Source: Candidatus Desantisbacteria bacterium CG1_02_38_46 (GTDB lineage: Bacteria > Desantisbacteria > UBA1551 > UBA1559). From it: 53,917 nucleotides of DNA. The first letter of the stretch is position 1; each line of letters begins with the position of its first letter. The stretch is from contig MNUO01000046.1 of assembly GCA_001871015.1 (NCBI GenBank), positions 1-53,917 of the forward strand, in the 5' to 3' direction. The notes beneath the pieces were generated by a model. The model did not search any database, was not told the DNA's origin, and saw nothing but the letters and a program-made list of their open reading frames with translations. Position numbers and translations under genes: made by a program. Of the stretch, positions 30,301 through 40,035 are shown piece after piece.

Positions 30301-31967
30301 ACATCAGCAGTTAAGTATTCTATTTCATCAGTAACTTTACCGCTTTCTACTTTTCGGTATGGAGTTTCCAGGAGTCCAAGGTAATTGGTCCGCGCATAGG
30401 TACTTAAAGAAACTATCAATCCAATATTAGGACCTTCTGGTGTTTCTATAGGGCAAATTCGTCCATAATGGCTGAAATGCACATCGCGAACTTCAAATCC
30501 GGCCCTTTCTCTTGTGAGCCCTCCGGGTCCTAAAGCGCTAAGCCGGCGTTTATGCGTAAGTTCTGCAAGCGGATTAGTCTGGTCTAAATACTGGGAAAGT
30601 TGGCTGGTTCCAAAAAATTCATTTATACCTTCAGCCACCGGCCTGATAACAAGAAGAGAACGAGGCATTGCTTTGTCAAGGTCTACTGTAGCCATTCGCT
30701 CTCTGGTCATTCGGACAACCTGCAGCATTATCTTTCTGAATTGATTCTCCAATAGTTCGCCAACCGAAACAATCCTTCTGTTTCCTAAATGGTCTATATC
30801 ATCACCTTGCCCCCTGGTCCTCTTTAATTCTATTAGTCCTTTAATTACTTCTATGATATCTTCCTTAGATAATACCTTCTCGTTTAAGGGTACATTTAAT
30901 TTTAGCCTTTTGTTCAGCCGGTACCTGCCTATTTCACCAAGACTATATCTCTTAGGAGACATGAAGATATTTTCCAGAAGGCTCTTTCCGCTTTCGGGCG
31001 TAGCTGGTTCATTTGGACGAAAACGACGATAAATCTCCACGCACGCTTCTTCTTCATTGCGTGCAAACTCGCGCGATAAAGTATTGGGAAAAATTATGTC
31101 GGTTTCCTCGCTACCCAAAACCTTTATTTTATCAAGATTTAATCTCCTTATTATTTTAATTAAACCTCTGTCAATTGGAGTGGAAATTTTTGCTACGGCT
31201 ATCCCATCCTTATCGCTCAGTGTCTCGCCTAATCTCCTCCCGATTAATTCATCAAGTTTATGGCCCCTTATGTGAATCTCCTTCAAATTGCCAAACATCC
31301 TCAACATTTTTTCTTCACTATATCCTAATGCTTTCAAAAAAATTGTAACAGGTATTTTTCGTTTTCTATCAAGTGAAACATTGATAATATTGCTGGATTC
31401 CAGAGTAAATTCCATCCATCCTCCCCAGTATGGAATAATCCTGGCTGAATATTGCCGTTCTCCCCCCGAGCGAACCTCCACTTGATAGAAAACTCCGGGA
31501 GCACGATGAAGTTGATTTACAACTGTTCTCTCAACGCCATTAATTATGAAAGTACCCTGTTCAGTCATACAGGGAATGTCACCTAAAAAAACTTCCCCTT
31601 GTTCCTTCACTTCGCCTGTACGTTTATTCACAAGTCTCAACTTTATTTTTACAGACGAACTGTAACTTACTCCTCTCTCAATGCACTCCCAGGGACCATG
31701 CCTGGGTTCAAAAATTTTATAATCCACAAACTCAAGAGCGACTCTTTCATTGAGGTCAGTTATCGAAAAGGATTCTAAAAAAAGTGCCTGCAATCCTATA
31801 TTCTTCCTCTTGTCAGACGACACATCCATCTGGATGAATTGCTCATATGATTTCTTCTGGATTTCTACCAGGTCCGGAATTTCCATTATCTCTGGAATTT
31901 TACCAAAATTAATCTTTCTGACCGATTTTTTCTCTTTATCTTTTTTTTGTTTCATTGTTCCACTCAC
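24363..31967 (-). CDS. rpoBC: fused RNA polymerase beta-beta' subunit
   Basis: A single 2,534-aa frame. The beta half (about 1-1150) has the Rif-region words [20 protein letters not shown] and [32 protein letters not shown], and ends in [17 protein letters not shown] linker of about 30 residues without Met leads into beta' (from about 1158): [19 protein letters not shown], the zinc word [18 protein letters not shown], the catalytic [12 protein letters not shown], the second zinc site [11 protein letters not shown] and [19 protein letters not shown]. The junction is near 28,480-28,560 and no stop occurs around it. The start may be GTG 31967, overlapping the rplL stop, or ATG 31955. Such fusions are known in Helicobacter relatives and Wolbachia. 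Confidence 0.96.
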   Translation of the reverse strand: MSGTMKQKKDKEKKSVRKINFGKIPEIMEIPDLVEIQKKSYEQFIQMDVSSDKRKNIGLQALFLESFSITDLNERVALEFVDYKIFEPRHGPWECIERGVSYSSSVKIKLRLVNKRTGEVKEQGEVFLGDIPCMTEQGTFIINGVERTVVNQLHRAPGVFYQVEVRSGGERQYSARIIPYWGGWMEFTLESSNIINVSLDRKRKIPVTIFLKALGYSEEKMLRMFGNLKEIHIRGHKLDELIGRRLGETLSDKDGIAVAKISTPIDRGLIKIIRRLNLDKIKVLGSEETDIIFPNTLSREFARNEEEACVEIYRRFRPNEPATPESGKSLLENIFMSPKRYSLGEIGRYRLNKRLKLNVPLNEKVLSKEDIIEVIKGLIELKRTRGQGDDIDHLGNRRIVSVGELLENQFRKIMLQVVRMTRERMATVDLDKAMPRSLLVIRPVAEGINEFFGTSQLSQYLDQTNPLAELTHKRRLSALGPGGLTRERAGFEVRDVHFSHYGRICPIETPEGPNIGLIVSLSTYARTNYLGLLETPYRKVESGKVTDEIEYLTADVEDQFIIAQANAPVDKNNRFINKEVPCRFEDNFIMAKSEEVNYMDVSPKQLISVTASLIPFIEHDDANRALMGSNMQRQTVPLIFPEPPLVQTGLESVIARDSGRVKIARKDGVVKEVDARRIILEYEKTAKGNKEKEIYWLDKYIRSNQSTCISQRPIVKKGEKVRNGQIISDGSCIKDGELSLGRNVLVAYLPWEGYNFEDAILISEKLVREDTFTSIHIEEFKVEVRDTKLGEEEITRDIPNVSEESLKDLDENGIVRIGADVKPRDILVGKLTPREETKLSAEERLLRAIFGERAKEVRDTSLRVPPGYDGKVIESRVFSRAGGDELPLGVSRLIKVYISQKRKVSEGDKMAGRHGNKGVVSKILPEESMPYLKDGTPVEIVLNPLGVPSRMNIGQILEVHLGLAAKALGLKFISPVFDGASEEEIRGMLRKAALPESGKMKIYDGRTGLPFDQDVTIGYIYMMKLSHLVDDKMHARSIGPYSLVTQQPLGGKAQFGGQRFGEMEVWALEAYGAAYTLQEMLTVKSDDTIGRAKLYEAIIKGKTPPKMGVPESFNVLVRELQGLGLNISFLDKKGRLLNIEALPKTEGLPGSQESNSSLEDFVSIRIGLASPEIIRSWSHGEVKKPETINYRTFRPEREGLFCEKIFGPTQDWKCFCEKYEGLRYKGITCDRCGVEVTESSVRRSRMGHIELTSPVSHIWYVKEIPSPVAVLLDITSHDLERVLYFERYIVMDPGKVQCNKKDIISEEEYREYKEKYGDSFKARMGAEAIKELLAELDLKAVERDLQAELKKKPLSQKNKKLTKKIELVQTFLKSGNKPEWMMLSVIPVIPPELRPMVQLESGRFATSDINDLYRRVINRNARLHKLVYEHQAPEIIIQNEKRMLQEAVDSLFQNGRRGYPVIMGNRVLRSLSDLLGGKQGRFRQNLLGKRVDYSGRSVIVVGPQLKFHQCGLPKKMALELFRPFVLEKIAKQEISPNIKSAKKMVEEESEEVWNILEEVIKGHPVLLNRAPTLHRLGIQAFEPVLIESKAIQIHPLACAGFNADFDGDQMAVHIPLSLETQLEARLLMMSTNNLLSPSNGRPISSPSQDIVLGCHYLTKEGEKERGEGKYFADINEVIHVYQLGLVGLHAKIRLQFSTARQEKRIIGTTVGRAIFNDVLPEKLRFINKTLNKKIMSDLVYRCCKMYGNTRTAELLDEIKELGFEFATKSGISIGMSDIKIPSQKEEIIRESKEEERKIRGQYHRGLITEGERYNRVIDIWTRATNKLTDAMLENIKQDQGGFNPLYLIFDSGARGRERQIRQLAAMRGLMTKPSGEIIELPITTNFREGLNVLEYFISTHGGRKGLTDTALKTADAGYLTRRLVDVAQEEIVSEEDCGTVNGINVSALKEGGETIESLGDRILGRVVLGDVIDPLTGEVVVKDNQEVTQEDAQKIEKTGIEKVRIRTVLTCEAKRGVCRKCYGIDLATGKIVELGEAVGVIAAESIGEPGTQLTLRTFHIGGTAYTQVEEKDIRVKFPVEVMDIPGNLITRENDGALVANRHGEIIVRRILGKYILSPRAKITVFDGLWVTTGEQLAKEDGKSVPTEVTGIVKIDEEQGTVFIMGEEYPLSVQAGAEIKVSPGEIVPANKPLAEFDPYNEPILTEISGEVVFKDIIKGETVREELDKTTGLLEREIIEHKEGRYHPRIEVVNKEKTITYPIPTGAHLVTTDGKKVSSGDALVKIPHQIVKTRDITGGLPRVEELFEARHVRDSAMISEVDGIVDFAPSSRGMRKIVVKGDRGTREYLVPEGKYLRVREGDKVNVGEPLTSGPINPHDILAVKGERALQEYLVNEIQSVYRLQGVDINDKHIEIIVRQMLRRIEIEDSGDTNFLSGEQVDKFRFEKENNRILVSGGKPAKGKPILQGITKGALKSDSFIAAASFQETIHILTDAAIRGRSDELLGLKENVIIGRLVPAGTGLSKYQNLKIEKIGE

Positions 31968-32359
31968 TTAATCTCTACTTTTGCTCCAGCTGATTCTAAT
32001 TTAGCTTTAATTTCCTCAGCTTCTTTTTTGGAAACTTTTTCCTTTACCGTCTGTGGTGCACCCTCAACTAGATCCTTTGCCTCTTTCAAACCTAAATTAG
32101 AAACTGCCCTGACTTCTTTAATAACTTGAATTTTCTTATCGCCAACACCTGCAAGAATAACTTTAAATTCAGTCTGCTCGGCCGCGGGAGTTTCACCAGA
32201 AACACCCTGTGGCATCTCTGTCGAAGCCGCAACAGAAGCAGCAACCGGGGCAGCCTTCACACCAAACTTTTCTTCCAGTGCCTTTACTATCTCAGCTAGT
32301 TCCAGAACACTCAAGTTTGCTATCCCTTCTATTATTTCTTCCTTTGATAAATTAGCCAT
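31964..32359 (-). CDS. rplL: 50S ribosomal protein L7/L12
   Basis: A 131-aa stalk protein: the N-terminal dimer domain ([19 protein letters not shown]), an Ala/Pro-rich hinge (about 36-62) and the C-terminal factor-binding domain ([20 protein letters not shown]). It overlaps rpoBC by 4 nt if the GTG start is used. Confidence 0.96.
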   Translation of the reverse strand: MANLSKEEIIEGIANLSVLELAEIVKALEEKFGVKAAPVAASVAASTEMPQGVSGETPAAEQTEFKVILAGVGDKKIQVIKEVRAVSNLGLKEAKDLVEGAPQTVKEKVSKKEAEEIKAKLESAGAKVEIK

Positions 32360-32375
32360 TTACCCCCCTCATAAA

Positions 32376-32404
32376 GGGGACAGGCTACTTTTTTACCTGT
32401 CCCC
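32376..32404 (-). terminator. stem-loop between rplJ and rplL (attenuator candidate)
   Basis: On the minus strand GGGGACAGG and CCTGTCCCC form a perfect 9-bp stem with an 11-nt loop. The left arm encodes the last residues of L10 (KGDR) and the loop holds its stop codon. A short T run (CCTTT) follows. It could lower readthrough into rplL or simply be an inserted palindrome. Confidence 0.5.
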
Positions 32405-32905
32405 TTTTTTCCTTCTTTGTAGCAGTACACTTAACAACTCTCTAATCGGTTCCTCAAACAAACAAACCAACTTTAAAATAGGAAACTGCATAACTGTAAG
32501 TAATTTCGACAACAGAGCTTCCCGGCCGGGTAATTTAGCAATTGACTCTATTGCACTTGCATCCAGAAGTTTTTTGTTCAATAGACCACCCTTGATTTTT
32601 AATCCCTCGTGCTCTTTTGCAAAATTAGCCAGAAGCCTTGAAGGAGCAATCTCATCTTGCATACAAAATGCAATAGCTGTTGGACCGGTAAGGTATGCAT
32701 CAATTCCTTCAATACCAAATTTTTTAAAAAGAATTGAGGAAAGGGTGTTTTTTATTACCCTGAACTCAACTGCCCTGTGTTTCAATTCTCTCCTCAAAAG
32801 ACTAATCTCGCTGACATTTAGTCCTCTATAGTCAGCAAATATCAAATACCTGGCATCGGCAAATTTCTGGGTTTCAGAAAGAATAGATTCATTTTTACTC
32901 TTCAT
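32393..32905 (-). CDS. rplJ: 50S ribosomal protein L10
   Basis: A 170-aa L10 with FADYRGLNVSEISLLRREL, FRVIKNTLSSIL and a C-terminal helix region that binds L7/L12 dimers. The last few residues, RRKKGDR, come from the stem-loop at its 3' end. It overlaps rplA by 11 nt. Confidence 0.95.
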   Translation of the reverse strand: MKSKNESILSETQKFADARYLIFADYRGLNVSEISLLRRELKHRAVEFRVIKNTLSSILFKKFGIEGIDAYLTGPTAIAFCMQDEIAPSRLLANFAKEHEGLKIKGGLLNKKLLDASAIESIAKLPGREALLSKLLTVMQFPILKLVCLFEEPIRELLSVLLQRRKKGDR

Positions 32906-33575
32906 TCCTCATACTCCTGGGTTCAATTTTTATTCTGGGACCCATCGTGGAAGTAAGTATTATACTCTTAAATTCGGCCAGAGGTTTTAATTTCATAATC
33001 GCATCAAATACTACTTTAGAGTTTTCCTTCAATTGTTCAGGAGAGTGGGAACGTTTACCAATGCTTACCTGGATAATTCCTGCTTCATCCATTTTAATTT
33101 CCCTGCGTCCACCTTTTATTTCCTTTATTATACGTGGTAAATCAGAAGTTACAGTTTCATTCTTGGGATTAGGCATCAGTCCTTTAGGACCCAAAATACG
33201 ACCTAACTTTGTAACTATCGGCATCGTTTCTGGTGTGGCGAGAACTACATCAAAATCAACCCATCCACCTGTTATTTTTTCTGCCAGATCCTCAGCTCCA
33301 ACAAAATCCGCTCCTGATTCTTGAGCTTCCTTTACCTTTTCACCTTTTGCAAATACGAGAATTTTCTTAAGGCTTCCAAATTGATGAGGGAATGAAATTG
33401 TTGTCCTCAACACTTCTTTTTGTTTCCCAGTTACCAATCTTAAGCTCAAATCTACAGTTTCATCAAACTTCACATGGGGCATATCTTTAGTTAACCCCAG
33501 GGCTTCATCAAAAGGATATAATTTTTTTGAATCAACCATCTCTTTGATTTTCCTGTATCTCTTACCTCTTTTCAT
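32895..33575 (-). CDS. rplA: 50S ribosomal protein L1
   Basis: A 226-aa L1 with TVDLSLRLVTGKQKEVLRTT, GRILGPKGLMPNPKNETVT and the C-terminal TSTMGPRIKI. It forms the mobile stalk at the E site. Standard position between rplK and rplJ. Confidence 0.96.
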   Translation of the reverse strand: MKRGKRYRKIKEMVDSKKLYPFDEALGLTKDMPHVKFDETVDLSLRLVTGKQKEVLRTTISFPHQFGSLKKILVFAKGEKVKEAQESGADFVGAEDLAEKITGGWVDFDVVLATPETMPIVTKLGRILGPKGLMPNPKNETVTSDLPRIIKEIKGGRREIKMDEAGIIQVSIGKRSHSPEQLKENSKVVFDAIMKLKPLAEFKSIILTSTMGPRIKIEPRSMRNEE

Positions 33576-33590
33576 CGTTTAACCTTTCCA

Positions 33591-34016
33591 TTAGTCTTCT
33601 ATTTCAATACCCATACTTAAAGCAGTCCCCTCTATCACCGCTATGGCTTTTTCCAGATTGTCTGTATTAAGATCTACCATTTTAAGATTTGCAATCTCTA
33701 TAATTTTTTCCTTTGAAATTTTTGCCACCTTTGTTTTGTTTGGCTCTCCTGACCCTTTTTCTATACCAGTTGCTTTCTTTAAAAGTTCTGCTGCGGGTGA
33801 TTTTTTAGTAATAAAAGTAAATGTTTTATCCTGATAGATGCTTATTACTACAGGCAGAATCATTCCTTCCTGGTCCACAGTCTTTTCATTAAAAGCCTTA
33901 CAGAATTCTATAATGTTCACCCCGCATTGTCCCAGCGCCGGCCCAATTGGAGGTGCAGGGTTGGCCTTTCCTGCAGGAATCTGTAATTTTATCGTCTTAA
34001 CTAACTTCTTCGCCAT
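33591..34016 (-). CDS. rplK: 50S ribosomal protein L11
   Basis: A 141-aa L11 with [20 protein letters not shown] and [19 protein letters not shown], part of the GTPase-associated centre. Normal length and position. Confidence 0.97.
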   Translation of the reverse strand: MAKKLVKTIKLQIPAGKANPAPPIGPALGQCGVNIIEFCKAFNEKTVDQEGMILPVVISIYQDKTFTFITKKSPAAELLKKATGIEKGSGEPNKTKVAKISKEKIIEIANLKMVDLNTDNLEKAIAVIEGTALSMGIEIED

Positions 34017-34035
34017 TCTTTTTCCCTTTTTAAAA

Positions 34036-34566
34036 TCATAACTTTTGAACTTGTGAAAATTCTAACTCTACGGGAGTTGCCCTTCCAAATATTGTTACCA
34101 GAACTTTAACTTTCCCGCGTGATGGACTCACATCCTCAACTACTCCGGTGAAATTGGCAAAAGGTCCTTCTGTAATTCTAACTGTCTCATCCTTCTCAAA
34201 CTTAAACCTCATTACTGGTTGAACAGCAATTCTTTCTTTTCTCTTCAAAATATTTTCAACCTCTGCGGGCATCAGTGACATTGGCCGTTTGCCCGGTCCA
34301 ACAAAACCTGTGATGCCTGGAGTACTTTTCACCACATGCCAGGTTTTTGTATCCATTTCCATCTCTATGAGGAGATAACCCGGATACACTTTTCTTTCGG
34401 AGATTGTTTTCTTCTTACCCTTTATGTCCATAACTTCTTCTGTCGGAATAACTATCTGTATAATTTTATCTTTCAGATTCCTTGATTTACATTTATTCTC
34501 TAAAGCCCCTTTGACTTTTTCCTCATATCCCGAATAAGTATGGATAACGAACCATCCTTTAGCCAT
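34036..34566 (-). CDS. nusG: transcription antitermination factor NusG
   Basis: A 176-aa NusG. The NGN domain has [18 protein letters not shown] and [20 protein letters not shown]; the KOW domain has [20 protein letters not shown]. It binds RNA polymerase and links it to S10 or Rho. Standard secE-nusG-rplK order. Confidence 0.97.
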   Translation of the reverse strand: MAKGWFVIHTYSGYEEKVKGALENKCKSRNLKDKIIQIVIPTEEVMDIKGKKKTISERKVYPGYLLIEMEMDTKTWHVVKSTPGITGFVGPGKRPMSLMPAEVENILKRKERIAVQPVMRFKFEKDETVRITEGPFANFTGVVEDVSPSRGKVKVLVTIFGRATPVELEFSQVQKL

Positions 34567-34596
34567 TTTATTTTGACATTCTATCGACTCCGCCCC

Positions 34597-34626
34597 CGAG
34601 AAACAAGGTTCTCGAAGAGGTTCTTA
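34597..34626 (-). repeat. TAAGAACC-type intergenic element
   Basis: Starts at the secE stop codon: TAAGAACCTCTTCG then AGAACCTTGTTTCTCGG. It is a shorter member of the family at 11764-11828 and 13391-13451. Confidence 0.6.
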
Positions 34627-34821
34627 TCTGATAATTAAACTGATTAATTTTGAAAAAACAAAATCCAGCAAGCCTATAAAAATAGCAACGAGCAGTGCCG
34701 TAACGATTACTACTGTTGTAGAAGCAATGAGTTCTTTTCGATTAGGCCAGACAACCTTTCTTGCTTCAATATTCACTTCGCCAAGAAACTGTCTGAAACG
34801 GTTGATTATATTCTGCTTCAT
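34624..34821 (-). CDS. secE: protein translocase subunit SecE
   Basis: A 65-aa short SecE: the amphipathic region with EARKVVWPNRKELIAST, then one membrane segment (about 36-57). It clamps SecY. Its stop codon starts a repeat element. Confidence 0.94.
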   Translation of the reverse strand: MKQNIINRFRQFLGEVNIEARKVVWPNRKELIASTTVVIVTALLVAIFIGLLDFVFSKLISLIIR

Positions 34822-34856
34822 AGTTTGACTTCGCTCACTATTTTCAATTTTTAATC

Positions 34857-34927
34857 CGGGACTGGGGTGATTCGAACACCCAAAAACGGTTTTGGAGACC
34901 GTCAGTTTACCATTAGCTTACAGTCCC
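34857..34927 (-). tRNA. tRNA-Trp (CCA)
   Basis: Acceptor GGGACTG / CAGTCCC, anticodon CCA within GGTCTCCAAAACC, T-arm GGGTGTTCGAATCACCC. The D stem is weak and CCA is not encoded. It lies between rpmG and secE, a common place for tRNA-Trp. Confidence 0.9.
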
Positions 34928-34954
34928 CTCATTTTGACCTACCCTTTGAGGTTC

Positions 34955-35101
34955 TTACTTTTCTTTATGGAGAGTATGCTTTCTGCAAAATCGACAATAT
35001 TTCTTCATTTCCAATTTTTTAGTTTTCTTTTTCTTGTTCCTGGTAGTTGTATAATTCTGCCTCTTGCATTCATCGCAAGCAAGCGTGATTATTTCTCTCA
35101 T
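34955..35101 (-). CDS. rpmG: 50S ribosomal protein L33
   Basis: A 48-aa L33 starting [20 protein letters not shown], with the two zinc pairs CDEC and CRFC. ATG 35101 has AGGA upstream; a longer open frame starts at 35143 but adds non-homologous sequence. First protein gene of the secE-nusG-ribosomal block. Confidence 0.95.
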   Translation of the reverse strand: MREIITLACDECKRQNYTTTRNKKKKTKKLEMKKYCRFCRKHTLHKEK

Positions 35102-35151
35102 TATTATATCCTTTATATTATATAGGTAGGAAAAGATGCCCAAAACTTAAT

Positions 35152-35179
35152 ATTATATCATAAAATTTTAATTTGTCAA
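35152..35179 (-). promoter_or_regulatory. promoter for rpmG and the ribosomal/RNAP block
   Basis: TTGACA (35179-35174), 16 bp, TATAAT (35157-35152), about 50 bp before rpmG. I see no other strong promoter until the rRNA operon, so it may drive a very long unit. Confidence 0.85.
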
Positions 35180-35222
35180 TACCCCCTTGCATTTTTTTTG
35201 ATTTTTAGGTAAAAGACTGGAA

Positions 35223-35296
<74 letters not shown>

Positions 35297-35310
35297 AAAA
35301 TTTAGTAAAA

Positions 35311-35386
35311 TGGAGCGGGAGACGGGATTCGAACCCGCGACCCTCGGCTTGGAAGGCTGATGCTCTACCGACTGAGCTACTCCCGC
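35311..35386 (-). tRNA. tRNA-Gly (TCC)
   Basis: Acceptor GCGGGAG / CTCCCGC, anticodon TCC within GCCTTCCAAGC, T-arm CGGGTTCGAATCCCG, CCA encoded. Confidence 0.96.
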
Positions 35387-35405
35387 TACTACTTGGTTCT
35401 AAAAA

Positions 35406-35490
35406 TGGGGAGAGAAGGATTCGAACCTTCGAAAGCACTACGGCTAACGGGTTTACAGCCCGTTCCCTTTAACCGCTCGGGCACCTCCCC
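35406..35490 (-). tRNA. tRNA-Tyr (GTA)
   Basis: An 85-nt class II tRNA with a long variable arm, acceptor GGGGAGG, anticodon GTA within GGGCTGTAAACCC, T-arm AAGGTTCGAATCCTT. First of the cluster. Confidence 0.96.
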
Positions 35491-35502
35491 AATGAAAAAT
35501 AT

Positions 35503-35531
35503 ATCTTATCACAATTTTAAGGAAATGTCAA
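35503..35531 (-). promoter_or_regulatory. promoter for the Tyr-Gly-Thr tRNA cluster
   Basis: TTGACA (35531-35526), 17 bp ending TGTGA, TAAGAT (35508-35503). It lies 13 bp before tRNA-Tyr. The spacer resembles that of the IS promoter at 39957. Confidence 0.8.
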
Positions 35532-35544
35532 ATTTCTTTTTTCT

Positions 35545-35835
35545 TCACTTTTTGCCTCTATAAGCACTGGCTCGATCATCTGCGGCTATCATAAGTACTA
35601 TTTTCTTGTGTTTGTCAATTTCATAAAAAAACCGCCAGTCGCCTATTCGATATCTCCACATATCGTATTTGTAATTTGTAAGTTTTACTATATGTGGGCC
35701 GAAATAAGGTTGCTGCTTTAATTGAGGGTAAACATAGTCCTTAAGCTTAGCCCTTATTTTTTCCTGCCGCCCTCTAAAATCTTGTTCCAGGTCCTCCAGA
35801 AACCCTTTAGTTTCGAATATTTTATATTCGTTCAT
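35545..35835 (-). CDS. RelE/ParE-family toxin
   Basis: A 96-aa protein with the RelE-like fold pattern: an N-terminal beta strand and helices, then HIVKLTNYKYDMWRYRIGDW and RFFYEIDKHKKIVLMIAADD. The WRYRIGDWRFFYEI word is characteristic of RelE toxins that cut mRNA. It overlaps the antitoxin by 4 nt (ATGA), the usual coupled arrangement. Which subfamily and whether it acts on the ribosome cannot be told. Confidence 0.88.
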   Translation of the reverse strand: MNEYKIFETKGFLEDLEQDFRGRQEKIRAKLKDYVYPQLKQQPYFGPHIVKLTNYKYDMWRYRIGDWRFFYEIDKHKKIVLMIAADDRASAYRGKK

Positions 35836-36071
35836 ACAAATTTGCCTTTTAGGACTTTTGCTTGTCTGTGTCCTCTTTCCAGTTTCCTCATTAGACTTTT
35901 ATTGGCTTTTATCTCGGCCATTTCAGCTGGGTCGATAAAAGTAGATTCTTCAATTTGTCTTAAAGCCATTGTCTCGATAAAATTAGATATTGGGCGATTG
36001 TCTAATTTAGCCCCGATTGCAAATTCTTCATAAACTTCTTCCCTAAGTCTTAAAGTAATTGTTTTTGGCAT
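35832..36071 (-). CDS. ribbon-helix-helix antitoxin
   Basis: A 79-aa protein starting MPKTITLRLREEVYEEF, a ribbon-helix-helix DNA-binding N-terminus, then SNFIETMALRQIEE. The charged C-terminal part should bind the toxin. ATG 36071 has AAGGAGG upstream. Such antitoxins normally repress their own promoter (36104-36132). Confidence 0.85.
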   Translation of the reverse strand: MPKTITLRLREEVYEEFAIGAKLDNRPISNFIETMALRQIEESTFIDPAEMAEIKANKSLMRKLERGHRQAKVLKGKFV

Positions 36072-36103
36072 AATAACTACCTCCTTCAATTTGTTTCATA
36101 TAT

Positions 36104-36132
36104 ATTCTAACATATTCTTTTCTATTTGTCAA
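36104..36132 (-). promoter_or_regulatory. promoter of the toxin-antitoxin pair
   Basis: TTGACA (36132-36127), 17 bp, TAGAAT (36109-36104), about 33 bp before the antitoxin start. Confidence 0.8.
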
Positions 36133-36187
36133 GTTTTGGTGCATTTTTACACCAGAAACCCATTTTAAATTGTTTAAGAGCGAAGTC

Positions 36188-36263
36188 TGGAGCTGGCGAC
36201 CCGATTTGAACGGGTGACCTGAGGTTTACAAAACCCCTGCTCTGGCCACTGAGCTACGCCAGC
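36188..36263 (-). tRNA. tRNA-Thr (TGT)
   Basis: Acceptor GCTGGCG / CGCCAGC, anticodon TGT within GGTTTTGTAAACC, T-arm CCCGTTCAAATCGGG, CCA encoded. It lies 5 bp after purA and is probably transcribed with it. Confidence 0.95.
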
Positions 36264-36268
36264 ATCAT

Positions 36269-38300
<2,032 letters not shown>

Positions 38301-38420
38301 TTCAATCTCCTGACACCTATTTTTGACACGGCATCATTGCTGTACTGTTTATCCCTCAGCCACTTAAGGTTTCTTAACTTCAAGGCCCTCCTGTTGAAGT
38401 ATTCTATCCTACCATAAATT

Positions 38421-38448
38421 ATTATACTACAAAATCTTAATTTATCAA
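38421..38448 (-). promoter_or_regulatory. promoter for the lipM-like gene and purA
   Basis: TTGATA (38448-38443), 16 bp, TATAAT (38426-38421), leaving a leader of about 115 nt in which I see no clear riboswitch. Confidence 0.75.
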
Positions 38449-38455
38449 GAAAAAT

Positions 38456-38561
38456 CAGACCTGAAGGTCTGAGTTACGTAACTCAGGACTTTAGTCCTGA
38501 ACTAATCAAACCTGAAGGTTTGAGCTACAACATACAGATGTAACTCAGGACTTTAGTCCTG
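38456..38561. repeat. four tagged palindromes with covarying stems
   Basis: Stems CAGACCTGAAGGTCTG (38456), CAGGACTTTAGTCCTG (38484), CAAACCTGAAGGTTTG (38507) and CAGGACTTTAGTCCTG (38546), in alternating orientation. Each is joined to GTAACT or GTAGCT. The differing stems keep full pairing. Confidence 0.9.
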
Positions 38562-38703
38562 AAGGTTGTGGATAACTTTTGGTATAATTTCCTTAGCTAT
38601 CAAGAAAAATCACCGATTTTTTTTCGCATTTTGGTGTCGCATTTTGGTTGCTTGAATCCTGTGGGGTTAACTAAGTGGTCTATTTCATAAATTCTGTTAC
38701 GTA
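38562..38703. other. gene-free flank of the insertion sequence
   Basis: AT-rich with the direct repeat CGCATTTTGGT at about 38622 and 38638. No gene or terminal inverted repeat could be fixed. This and the preceding repeats fill the 38301-38703 gap. Confidence 0.5.
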
Positions 38704-39777
38704 TTATGCATAAGCATATGAAGTTTCTTGTATTTCACTCCGAAACGGAAATTCTTCGGTGTTTGAATCTTGGGAAATTGTAGGTTGATATTGTTCGATG
38801 ACATGGTCACTAATAAGTTTGATTCTTTCTTTGAGGTCTTGACGATTAAATTTCCATTTGAAAGGATGGGCTATCTCTTGGTATCGAAATTGAAAATCCA
38901 ATAGACGTTTTTCAACCATCCCAAGACCCGATGGAAAATCATTGGGAGTTAGAACTTTTCTCTGAACAATAGCAAAGTAGATTTCAATTTGGTTAAGCCA
39001 GCTGGCATGGACGGGTAAATGGACAGCAATGGCATTTGGCCATTTCTTTTGGAGACGTTCAACAAAGGGCTGTCCTCGATGAGAAGAACCATTGTCTACA
39101 ATCCAGAAGACCCTCTTGGCTGTGTTATAGGGTGCTTGCGACATCACCTGGTCCACCAGTCGGTCAAATGGTTCAATTCCACTTTTAGCTTCGCAACGAC
39201 CAAAGATTTTTGCCCTGTGAACATCCCAGGCAGCAAGGTAAGTCCATGCTCCACCACGAGTATACTCATGTTCTACTTTCATCGGTTTTCCCGAAGATGG
39301 AGGAGTAGTAGAATGTTTACGAATTCTGGCTTGGATACTGGTCTTTTCATCAGCACAGATGCTATAATCATCTGGTCCCAGAGGATTACCTTCCCATTGC
39401 CTGGCATAAAGATCGAGTACTTTCCCAGATTTTTCAATAAACTGGGTATCTCTGGGGTAAATCCAGGAGCGGTGGAACCAGGGGCGGATGGCATCTTCAT
39501 GCAGCCATCGCCAAACGCTGGAATCGCTTACTGAGGGAACAATGGCAGCAGAAATTACCTCTCGGACAATCTCGGTAATACTGAACCGGCTTAATGGAAT
39601 ACCGCGTTCTGCAGGGAGTTGGCAGGCAAGTGCTTTTATCTGTGCTATTTCTTCAGGAAAAAAAAATGAACGGGCGGCCGGTTCTGGATTCATCCACAAG
39701 CCCCTGGTCTCGCTTATAGAAAAAGCGCTTGCGCCACTTACTGACAGTTTTTCTTGGAAGATTAAGTCTTTGACCAA
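38704..39777 (-). CDS. IS630-type transposase, catalytic part
   Basis: The DDE domain: SICADEKTSIQA with the first Asp, VFWIVDNGSSHRG with the second Asp, and PVHASWLNQIEIYFAIVQRK with the Glu. All three catalytic residues are present. The frame begins upstream of its homology and joins the HTH frame at a run of nine T near 39660. Function needs a frameshift or transcriptional slippage there. C-terminal tail is Ser/Glu-rich. Confidence 0.85.
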   Translation of the reverse strand: MVKDLIFQEKLSVSGASAFSISETRGLWMNPEPAARSFFFPEEIAQIKALACQLPAERGIPLSRFSITEIVREVISAAIVPSVSDSSVWRWLHEDAIRPWFHRSWIYPRDTQFIEKSGKVLDLYARQWEGNPLGPDDYSICADEKTSIQARIRKHSTTPPSSGKPMKVEHEYTRGGAWTYLAAWDVHRAKIFGRCEAKSGIEPFDRLVDQVMSQAPYNTAKRVFWIVDNGSSHRGQPFVERLQKKWPNAIAVHLPVHASWLNQIEIYFAIVQRKVLTPNDFPSGLGMVEKRLLDFQFRYQEIAHPFKWKFNRQDLKERIKLISDHVIEQYQPTISQDSNTEEFPFRSEIQETSYAYA

Positions 39778-39928
39778 TTTCCTTGTTCTCCATGCCCTCT
39801 GCAGCCAGCAGGATTACTTGTGCTCTAATTACATCTTTATAAGGTGCCGTATATTTTCTGGCCAAGGAGGTTAGGTGATCTCGCTCTTCGTCAGTCAGAC
39901 TAATTTCAAATGGACTTTCTCTCGGCAT
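39653..39928 (-). CDS. IS630-type transposase, N-terminal HTH part
   Basis: A 91-aa helix-turn-helix protein (LTSLARKYTAPYKDVIRAQV, AEGMENKEIGQRLNLPRKTV, SKWRKRF) that stops just after a run of nine T. Moving by +1 (or -2) at the run continues as SFFFPEEIAQIKAL in the catalytic frame. It may be expressed alone or as part of the fusion. Confidence 0.82.
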   Translation of the reverse strand: MPRESPFEISLTDEERDHLTSLARKYTAPYKDVIRAQVILLAAEGMENKEIGQRLNLPRKTVSKWRKRFFYKRDQGLVDESRTGRPFIFFS

Positions 39929-39956
39929 AATATCCCCCTTTCTTCTTACAGGAGAT

Positions 39957-39985
39957 ATTATATCACAATTTTAGGAAAAAGTCAA
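39957..39985 (-). promoter_or_regulatory. promoter of the insertion sequence
   Basis: TTGACT (39985-39980), 17 bp ending TGTGA, TATAAT (39962-39957), about 30 bp before the transposase start. Confidence 0.8.
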
Positions 39986-40035
39986 GAAAAAATACGAAAC
40001 CTTACTTATGAAAATGGGCACTAAGGTTGATGCTG

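Larger units (their letters stand above)
38704..39928 (-). mobile_element. IS630-family insertion sequence
   Basis: Two overlapping frames that together make one transposase of the IS630/Tc1 type. The outer ends of the element were not found: I saw no convincing inverted repeats or TA duplication in the flanks. Confidence 0.8.

Noticed and set aside
38301-38420. Riboswitch in the leader of the lipM-like gene
   Set aside because: No known aptamer core could be recognised.
38576-39990. TCAAGAAAAA words on both sides of the IS630 element as terminal repeats
   Set aside because: They have the same orientation rather than inverted, and the right one overlaps the promoter -35; no TA duplication could be fixed.
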